Shown: piece after piece, positions 57,943-64,000 of the stretch
How the letters are laid out: each line of letters begins with the position of its first letter
How positions within the stretch are numbered: position 1 is the first letter of the stretch
The notes under the pieces: generated by a model
Told to the model about the DNA's origin: nothing
The model's input: only the letters and a program-made list of their open reading frames with translations
Database searches by the model: none
Position numbers and translations under genes: made by a program
NCBI GenBank assembly: GCA_038025085.1
Contig: CM076152.1
Span: 34,599,501 to 34,663,500, forward strand
Direction: 5' to 3'
DNA from: Tetragonia tetragonoides
Taxonomy: Eukaryota; Streptophyta; Magnoliopsida; Caryophyllales; Aizoaceae
Length of the DNA stretch: 64,000 nucleotides

Positions 57943-58547
57943 CCCTCCCGCAATCGTAGCGGCAGGATCATCACGAACGCTACGATTGGAACAATACAAT
58001 ACGTCATTGTCTTCAGTGAATCCTCGATCAGCACGTCAAGTCTTCAAAATTCATTAATCGGTGAGTACTCGATCTGCACGCCGAGTCTTCGCAAGTCATT
58101 AGTCGGTGAATCTTCGATATGTCTCTCGAATCTTCACATATTATCAAGAAGGGAGAAGTCAACTTCTTGTCACTACCTCCAATACTTCATCGGCGCCATC
58201 CATGGTCGTCGATAACATTCATTATCATTATAAGGTGATCTTGTGTATCACATAAACACCTTTTTTTCATCTACTGCTGCAAAATGGCAGTAGCTCCGCT
58301 ATCTTCCAAAACTTGCTTCTTGCAAGTTTTAGTTCATCATCATATATAATAATCATCAAGGATCTCTTGATCCATCAAAAGAAAAGTAAAAAAAAAAAAA
58401 AAAAAACAAAAAAAAAACAAAAAAAAAAAACGTTGGCTATATTTGAGTTTTAGAAAAGGTTTGTCCGGTGGCGGACAGTCCGTCCGCCCCCGATGTAGCG
58501 GAAGTTTTTGTGGTTTAGGTCTCAGTAACGAACCACCTCTGACACCA

Positions 58548-58800
58548 TGATAAAATATAATACACTCGTAATATTGCTTCTTATTATTGATCTAGGAGAG
58601 ACCTCATTTTTATAGACTACACTTAACTTATACTCCAAGCAATACTAGTATCCTAATCATAGTAGTTTCCTAATTACATAAGATCTCTATAATATCTTGA
58701 CCATTTAATAACTTGATCATATAATTTAATATATCTTGTTTCCTAAATATATGGGGAAAATATATTCTCATAATATTTTCCCGATATTATATCTCTAACA
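58548..58800 (-). repeat. TRIM LTR 4 (5'-most on minus strand)
   Basis: 253 bp; the adjacent primer-site complement is CTCTGACACCA, one change from consensus. It is followed by the target duplication AAGAT. Confidence 0.93.
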
Positions 58801-58805
58801 AAGAT

Positions 58806-59409
58806 TCTTGGAACGATTATGAAGTAAAATTAATAATTTTAGATAAGTCCAATACTTAATATGTTTGCACAAATTTATGGTTAAATTAAAGCAGGTTAAG
58901 GTGAAAAAGGCAGAGGGTTATACTGGGTTGTTGTACAAAAGGTACTAGAAGAGCTACGATTAACGAATTCACACAAGTGGCTCATATTCAAATTGTTTTT
59001 GTGGGGAGTTTTAAAAAAAAAAAATCTTTTGTTTTCCGCAATGACAATAGTCGTTGCCATATGTGGTAATAGGGTTTAGACAGACATCGTTGCAATAAAT
59101 ACGACTTATGATTCACAACGACTTCTGTCATTGCAAAATATAGTTACTATATATTGCAATGACTATTGTTGTTGTCAATGTCCACTTCTAAAATTTTAAT
59201 TTGTCCGCCACGATTTTGGGTGGGAAAATAAAATTCACATTAATCGCAACAACATGTCGCAACGACCTATTTTCATGGTTGACATAAATATTTTTCGCAA
59301 CAATTTTTTTGTGTCATTGCAAAAACCTTGTTGATATAAAAGGATTTTTTTTTTTTTTTTGTAGTGGAATGAGTTATTCAGTTTATTTCATGAAAAGAAT
59401 GGACTCTAA
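58806..59409. other. Intergenic with possible CACTA remnant
   Basis: From about 59030 to 59366 there are CAACGAC / GTCGTTGC-type words in both orientations and a right end TTTTTTTGTAGTG (59353-59366) like that of the CACTA-type element at 62147-62870. A matching CACTAC left end was not found, so this is at most a truncated element. Confidence 0.4.
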
Positions 59410-60012
59410 GGGTGTGTTCTTTTCCACTTAGACTTTATTTGCCTCAGCATAATTTCACTTAAATTTTGTTCAGTTTAATTAGTTCAATTCACTTCAGTTC
59501 ATGTGTAGCTTTATCACTCAGAAAACTATTTATTCCACCAACAAGGGTGGTAGTCTAGTGGTTCCAAACTTACATCCAAGTGGTTTGGTAAGGCAAAGTC
59601 ATGGGTTCGAATCCACATCCTTCCCCTGCCTTGTGTTTATTGGCTTTTATAAACTATACTAGCCCCTGTTGGTGCTACGTTGACGGGACTAGTGCTGCAC
59701 TGGTTGTTCAGCTGGCTTGATTTGTTCTCTATTGAACACATACAAGAGTCCGAACATGATGTAGCGGGGAGTGTCTCGACCGCTATTCACTTTGCACCCT
59801 TTTTTTAATTACAACAAAAGGAAATTATTCTGAAATGAGTTCATGATAATAACTATGTCATCTGAAAGATTTCAAAACATACTTTCAAACGAGTATAAAA
59901 TTGAATATGTTAGACGAGTTTAAAATGATTAAAAATCAAGTTAAAAAAATTAATTGAGTTTAATTTAATTATTTTAGTTTACTTTTATTCGGTTGAAAAG
60001 AGCGAAGTCTTA
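59410..60012. mobile_element. MITE with nested SINE
   Basis: Ends GTGTGTTCTTTTCCACTTAG and TCGGTTGAAAAGAGCGAAGT are imperfect inverted repeats. The internal sequence (TTCAGTTCATGTGTAGC, then TTTCAAAACATACTTTCAAA) matches the related copy at 60366-60612. A SINE interrupts it at about 59536-59822. The target duplication is not certain. Confidence 0.65.
59536..59822 (+). mobile_element. tRNA-derived SINE
   Basis: A-box-like GGTGGTAGTCTAGTGGTT (about 59546-59563) and a strong B box GGGTTCGAATCC (59603-59614) are followed by a body and a T-rich end. It sits inside the MITE at 59410-60012. Exact borders and target duplication are not resolved (TTTATTC / AATTATTC are candidates). Confidence 0.75.
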
Positions 60013-60365
60013 CTAATTAATGAGTTCAATTCAACTCAGTGGATTGCAATATCAATTTTAATTCAGTTTAATCCCCCCCCAAAAAAAAACACACAAATCC
60101 TAAATCTAAAAATTTAAAATATACAGTACATATAATGGATGCCAAAACTCTTCAACTTTTCCTTAATTTTCTAGAATAGTAATATTGACGGGAAAAATAA
60201 GTCATCATTTTGCAAAAATCAACCTCCTTTTTCTCTTGATCCGTTTTTTTTAAACATTATGCAACAATTTCTTTTTAGAAAAGAAATAATATTACAATTA
60301 AGGTCTGGGGTTTAGATCTTAGAGTATAATAATTAACGGGGAAGTGACTAATTAAGGCTTTAAGG

Positions 60366-60612
60366 CTCACTCTGTTCTCCACAACTTAAATTCAGTTCAA
60401 GTTTATGTATATTTTACCACTCAGATAATTTGAATTTCTAAAATAAATTCATGATTAAACTTATGTCATTGAAAATGTTTCAACATACTTTCAAATGAGT
60501 CCAATATTTGAATATGTTTGAACGTTTTAAATGGTTACTTGTCAAACTAAAGAAAAATTAATTTAATTCAATTCAGTTCAGTTTTTTGTTTCAATTGAAA
60601 ATAATAAAGTCT
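60366..60612. mobile_element. Related MITE without SINE
   Basis: Shares TTCAGTTCAAGTTTATG, CATACTTTCAAATGAGT and TTCAATTCAGTTCAGTTT with 59410-60012, in the same order, and serves as an approximate unoccupied reference for the SINE insertion. Ends are less clear; it runs almost into the TAA at 60612. Confidence 0.55.
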
Positions 60613-60614
60613 AA

Positions 60615-60790
60615 GGTCATGTTCTCTTCAACGAAATGGTGCGGGATGGTAAGAAACGGAACGGAACGGCGCGGCGCGGATAATTCAAAAATATGTGAGA
60701 CAAAATGAAGTACAGAATGCGGCGCGGAACGAAACGAAACGGATTGGAACAGAACGGAATGCAACATGGAATCGACGAAAGAACAGGGCC
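60615..60790 (+). mobile_element. PIF/Harbinger-like MITE, family 2 copy 4
   Basis: 176 bp, starting GGTCATGTTCTCTTCAACG and ending CGACGAAAGAACAGGGCC, with TAA at 60612-60614 and 60791-60793. Same orientation as copy 1. Its right TAA is also the left TAA of the next MITE. Confidence 0.93.
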
Positions 60791-60793
60791 TAA

Positions 60794-61098
60794 GTGGTCG
60801 TTTGGTTGACAACTAGAAAACATGGGAAGTGCTAATTCCTGGGAAGTGTGAATTTCCTTGTTGTTTGGTTGACAAAAGAAACATAGGAACTTACTTCCTG
60901 CAGGAAGTAACTTCCCACATAATGGGGAAAGTTGCTTACCTAGCCTCCCGTAGGTAAGTGACTTCCCACATCACTTCCCATGAATTTACAATTTCTTTAT
61001 TCAACCAAACAAAAAAAAGCAATTTCCATAAATTCCTATTTCCTATGAATTTGTACTTCCTATGGGAAGTTACTTCCCATATTCAACCAAACGAGCAC
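60794..61098. mobile_element. PIF/Harbinger-like MITE sharing a TAA with its neighbour
   Basis: 305 bp starting GTGGTCGTTTGGTTGACAAC and ending TATTCAACCAAACGAGCAC, with TAA at 60791-60793 and 61099-61101. Inner AACTTCCCACAT / ACTTCCCATG words are inverted. It is the best-bordered member of the family that clusters in the AHA1 intron. Confidence 0.88.
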
Positions 61099-61506
61099 TA
61101 AGATTTTGTTTTTATTAAATGTTTTTTAAACAAAAAACATTATTATGGTCTTATGGATATGTTGATTTTATTAGGTGTTTTCCAGCCAAATTTTTGATCT
61201 ATATATTTAAACTTGATTTGACTAATACATGTACCTGTCACTATCCTAATAAGTGTCACATGTTCTTATCAAAAAAAAAATAATAAGTGTCACATGTTTC
61301 AACACTTCTTTTGCGAATTCACTCCTAACCTGTACTATTACATATCAACTCTTGTACCAAATTAAAACTGCTTACAAATTAATTTGTCAAATCCTTATAT
61401 ACCATGCATCTAGCTACTTAAATTTTGGTTGAACTGCTATCCAGGTTGTACAATATGGATACCTAGCCATATACAGTTACTTATACGGGCCGGAGGTGAA
61501 ATATGG
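61099..61506. other. Spacer, no gene recognised
   Basis: AT-rich. A short direct repeat AATAAGTGTCACATGTT occurs twice around 61248 and 61281, separated by an A-run. Confidence 0.55.
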
Positions 61507-62146
61507 CCCCCAATTGACCAAATTGATATATTTAATGACACCCTTTGGATAATCTGGTATATAAAAAATACAATGTGTCACTAAGATATATTAAAAACTA
61601 CTTAAGTGCAGATTCACCTACTAAACCGGAATCTAAAGGAATCTTGAATGTAAACCCGATTTTTAGCATTTCTTTAAATTATTTTTTTCCTTTAATCCTT
61701 TTTGAGCTACTTTCTTCAATTTTTCCCAAAAAAATCGACCTCCTTCCACTTTTGGGCTCTGGCTCTCTCTCTCCTCACTCTATGTCTCTCTCATGAAGGA
61801 TTTTGAATTCTGATTGCCATGGCAAAAATCACGAGCCTTCTTCTTCGTTAATGGAGGACAATCTTCGATATCCGAAAGTTGAACTTTATTTACATCAATG
61901 TGTTCTTCACGAATTTTGGATCTAATAGTTCACTGAATACAAATTTTTGTGCGATGCAATTTAATGAAACACAATGGGTATTTCCATTGATCTTGCTCCC
62001 AATTATTCTATTGATTATCGTAAGTCATAACATCAATTTTGCAAAGCTTATTTGATTTGATGCTCTAATTTCAATGAAAAAATGCTCTATTTTCCCACAC
62101 ATGCATATTCTAAAAACAATTTCGGGCACTGAGAGCATAAAAGAGG

Positions 62147-62870
62147 CACTACTAAACAACTGAGATTTAGCTACGGAAAATTTTCCGTAGCTAATTAGCC
62201 ACGGGATTTATGATTCCGTAGCTAATTAGCTGCGGAAAATTTTCCATAGCAAAATTAGCTGCGGATTGTTTTTCCGTAGCTATTTAGCTGCGGAATAACT
62301 AAATTCCGTGACTAAATATTATTTTTTAAAAAAAAAAATTAAAACTTAGCGGCGGATTTAATTTCCGTCGCTAGGTAGCTGCGGAATTTAAAAGATTCCG
62401 TCGCTAACTAGCGGCGAAAACTAAATCCCCGCAGCTGATTTCGTTTTTTTTTCAATAAAATGCGTTGCATATATTGTTAAGAAGCAATCATTGGCCTGCT
62501 GGTAGAGGCCCTTTCATGCGCGCGCGAGCACTGGGTTCGAATCCCCTTGCCAGCATTGTGGGGGAATTAATTGTGGGCACCTGCGCGGGCCCGCGCGTCT
62601 GGGGGGCTGGGCTGGGCCGCGCTTGGGGTTTCGTCGCCTGCTGTCTAAATTTTTTTTTTGTAATAATTAAACTCAGCGACGGAAGCAATTATTTCCGTCG
62701 CTGAGCTCAGTGGCGGATGAAAATAAATCCGCCGCTGATTTTCTCAGCGTCGAGGTTTTTAGCGTCGGACGTCATCCGTGGCTAATTCCGCCGCTGACCT
62801 TAAATAGCTGCGGTTTTTTGGTAATAGCGGCGGTTATTTTCGGCAGCTAAAATCGATTTTTTTTGTAGTG
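62147..62870. mobile_element. CACTA-type non-autonomous element
   Basis: Starts CACTACTAAACAACTGA and ends TTTTTTTTGTAGTG, with 3-bp duplication AGG at 62144-62146 and 62871-62873. Both ends are lined with short words (AGCTACGGAAAATTTTCCG, AGCTGCGGA, CCGTCGCTA) in both orientations, the typical subterminal transposase-binding repeats of CACTA elements. No protein is encoded. Confidence 0.92.
62485..62660 (+). mobile_element. tRNA-derived SINE inside the CACTA element
   Basis: A-box-like TGGCCTGCTGGTAGAGGCC (62492-62510) and B box GGGTTCGAATCCCC (62533-62546) are followed by a GC-rich body and a T-run end (62649-62659), as in Au-type plant SINEs. The composition is sharply GC-rich compared with the surroundings. 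The target duplication is not resolved. Confidence 0.82.
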
Positions 62871-63060
62871 AGGAAGAACAGTCAGTGTGCTACATGCCAC
62901 CCAGAAAATAATTTAAGAAAGCATCAACCTTTCATGAAAAATCGAAAACCTCAACCTAGTGAAGCAACAAAAAAAAAATAAAAAAATAAATAAAAAAAAT
63001 GGGCATAAGCGGTTGAAGATTCATAGGATTTTTGCTTCTGGGTTCTGAAACTATACAAAA

Positions 63061-63117
63061 ATGGCGGCTCGTCTAGGTATCTGCTACAAGCGAGGTTCAC
63101 ATGAGCTGCTTGATCAG
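63061..63117 (+). other. Exon-like segment inside the MULE (possible captured gene fragment)
   Basis: An ATG begins 19 codons (MAARLGICYKRGSHELLDQ), followed directly by a GT donor-like site (CAG then GTATAA). It lies between the CACTA insertion and the right TIR. It could be a first exon captured from a host gene (Pack-MULE) or chance. I do not recognise the peptide. Confidence 0.3.
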
Positions 63118-63491
63118 GTATAAATCCATCAAATATTACACACATAAATAATCATAGTACCTTATGGAACTTAACAGTGAGGGATCTCTTTTTCATAAAC
63201 TTGATATAGGGTACTGGTACATTAGAGAACATGTGCAAATATTTTATAAGAAAAATAAAGAAGAAAAAAAATAGAAGAAATGAGCCAAAAAAGAAAAACA
63301 AGGGCGAAAATAATTAAATTTGGCTGAAAATCGGTTTTACAACCAAGATTCTCATAGATTTCGGTTTTGTAGGTGAATCTGCACTTTTATCGTTTTTTTT
63401 ATACCCTAATGACACATTTCATTTTAAATATACCATATTGTCCAAATGGTGTCATTAAATATACCAATTTGGTCAATCAGGGGAAATATGG

Positions 63492-64000
63492 CATGCAAAA
63501 CTATAAGATATGTTGAAACTAAACCACATTTTTATTCTTTTACTATGAAAATTAAAAAGACAACAGTGTATTATAAAAACTTAAAAAAAAAAAAAAAAAA
63601 AAACTACATCAATTTTCAAGAAATACAACAAAACCGGAGTACTAGTCTAAATATTCAGAATAATACGACTCAAAACTAACATATTATGTTGTTAAAATTC
63701 AACTTGATGATCATTTTAAATTATTTGTCTTAGATATAGTATATATATAGTAAAGAGTTTATAACCAAGCACATATTAAAAGTAATTGGTTATGTTCGAT
63801 TTTTGGTATCAAGCTAGATTTTGTACCCATGTGATGCATGGGTTCTAGTTCATCATCATCCGTTATTAGCATCCATAATATATACTCCCTCCGTTCTTCT
63901 CTTATCTTCTCATTTGACTTTTTGAGTCAAACTTTATAAATATTGACCATTGATTTATGAAAAATATATAAAGAATTTTAAGATCAAAATACATTTCTTA
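63492..64000. other. Window end: intergenic, with the start of a Stowaway-like MITE
   Basis: AT-rich with a run of A near 63583-63602. At about 63882 the sequence TATACTCCCTCCGTTCTTCT looks like the left end of a Stowaway-type MITE, similar to the one at 823. Its right end would lie beyond the window. Confidence 0.55.

Larger units (their letters stand above)
56020..58800 (-). mobile_element. Tandem TRIM retrotransposon array (4 LTRs, 3 internal domains)
   Basis: Four LTRs of exactly 253 bp each (56020-56272, 56848-57100, 57690-57942, 58548-58800), TGATAAAATATAATAGG...ATATCTCTAACA, alternate with internal domains of 575, 589 and 605 bp. The array is flanked by a perfect 5-bp duplication AAGAT (56015-56019 and 58801-58805). 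On the minus strand each internal domain begins TGGTATCAGAG (initiator Met-tRNA primer site; one copy has TGGTGTCAGAG) and ends in a polypurine tract GCGGGAGGG. No protein is encoded, the size is that of a TRIM, and one element is multiplied head to tail with shared LTRs. Length differences between internal domains come mainly from A-runs (for example 57549-57571). Confidence 0.95.
61507..63482. mobile_element. MULE-type element with long inverted repeats and nested CACTA/SINE
   Basis: A 9-bp duplication GAAATATGG (61498-61506 and 63483-63491) flanks inverted repeats of at least 170 bp. The left arm reads CAATTGACCAAATTGATATA, then AATGACACC, GTGCAGATTCACCTAC and ACCCGATTTTTAGC. The right arm read inward has TGATTGACCAAATTGGTATA and the same landmarks in order. 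Long TIRs with a 9-bp duplication indicate a Mutator-like element. There is no transposase. Without the 724-bp CACTA insertion the element is about 1.25 kb. The interior includes a CT-rich stretch and an exon-like segment at 63061-63117. Confidence 0.88.

Noticed and set aside
62491..62560. Possible functional tRNA gene
   Set aside because: A and B boxes are present, but no acceptor-stem pairing or complete cloverleaf; better explained as a SINE head. The same holds for 300-385, 45695-45858 and 59536-59822.

Overview
This is a stretch of plant nuclear DNA, almost certainly from a eudicot. The genes have plant-type introns and plant-specific relatives: a PTI1-like kinase, a plant metal tolerance protein, a plant mobile domain protein and a mitochondrial ribosomal protein bL27. 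The gaps between genes are AT-rich and full of plant transposons (Ty1/copia, TRIM, hAT, MULE, CACTA, Harbinger- and Stowaway-type MITEs, tRNA-derived SINEs). The mobile-gene style would fit Caryophyllales, but that is only an impression. I see no CRISPR array, operon, complete rRNA gene or credible functional tRNA gene.

Layout. 1-2336 (minus) is the 5' part of a Mn-type cation diffusion facilitator (MTP9/10 type), cut by the window edge. 2.3-8.3 kb is a degenerate direct duplication of that gene's first exon and upstream region, with MITEs between and within the copies. 9.3-12.6 kb is a complete but broken hAT element with an 8-bp target duplication. 12.7-15.1 kb is a satellite-like array of about eight monomers of roughly 310 bp. 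17.1-19.7 kb (minus) encodes gamma-tubulin complex protein 3. 23.0-26.1 kb (plus) encodes a PTI1-like kinase in seven coding exons. 27.5-30.0 kb (minus) encodes mitochondrial bL27. 31.5-32.7 kb (minus) is an intronless UFD1-like gene with a very acidic N-terminus. 33.7-36.7 kb (minus) encodes 3-methyladenine DNA glycosylase. 38.3-44.0 kb (minus) is a Ty1/copia element with two LTRs and a 5-bp target duplication. 45.1-50.5 kb (minus) encodes an AHA1-type Hsp90 co-chaperone; its 4.2-kb intron is crowded with transposons.

50.6-64 kb holds no ordinary host gene. It contains a 3.8-kb MULE-like element (51893-55735) with two convergent split genes (a plant mobile domain protein with one internal stop, and a short FAR1/MULE N-terminal fragment). 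Next is a tandem TRIM array with four 253-bp LTRs and three internal domains inside one 5-bp target duplication (56020-58800). A 2-kb long-TIR element (61507-63482) encloses a CACTA-type element that itself encloses a SINE.

The host genes are unrelated housekeeping and signalling genes and do not form a pathway. The coherent story is the layered transposon history, which can be read unusually directly because many elements keep exact target-site duplications. The most interesting candidates are the two-gene MULE, the TRIM array, the self-nested hAT MITE pair and the 310-bp satellite. Exon borders were assigned by eye from GT/AG sites, reading frame and family conservation. Percent identities are estimates by eye.
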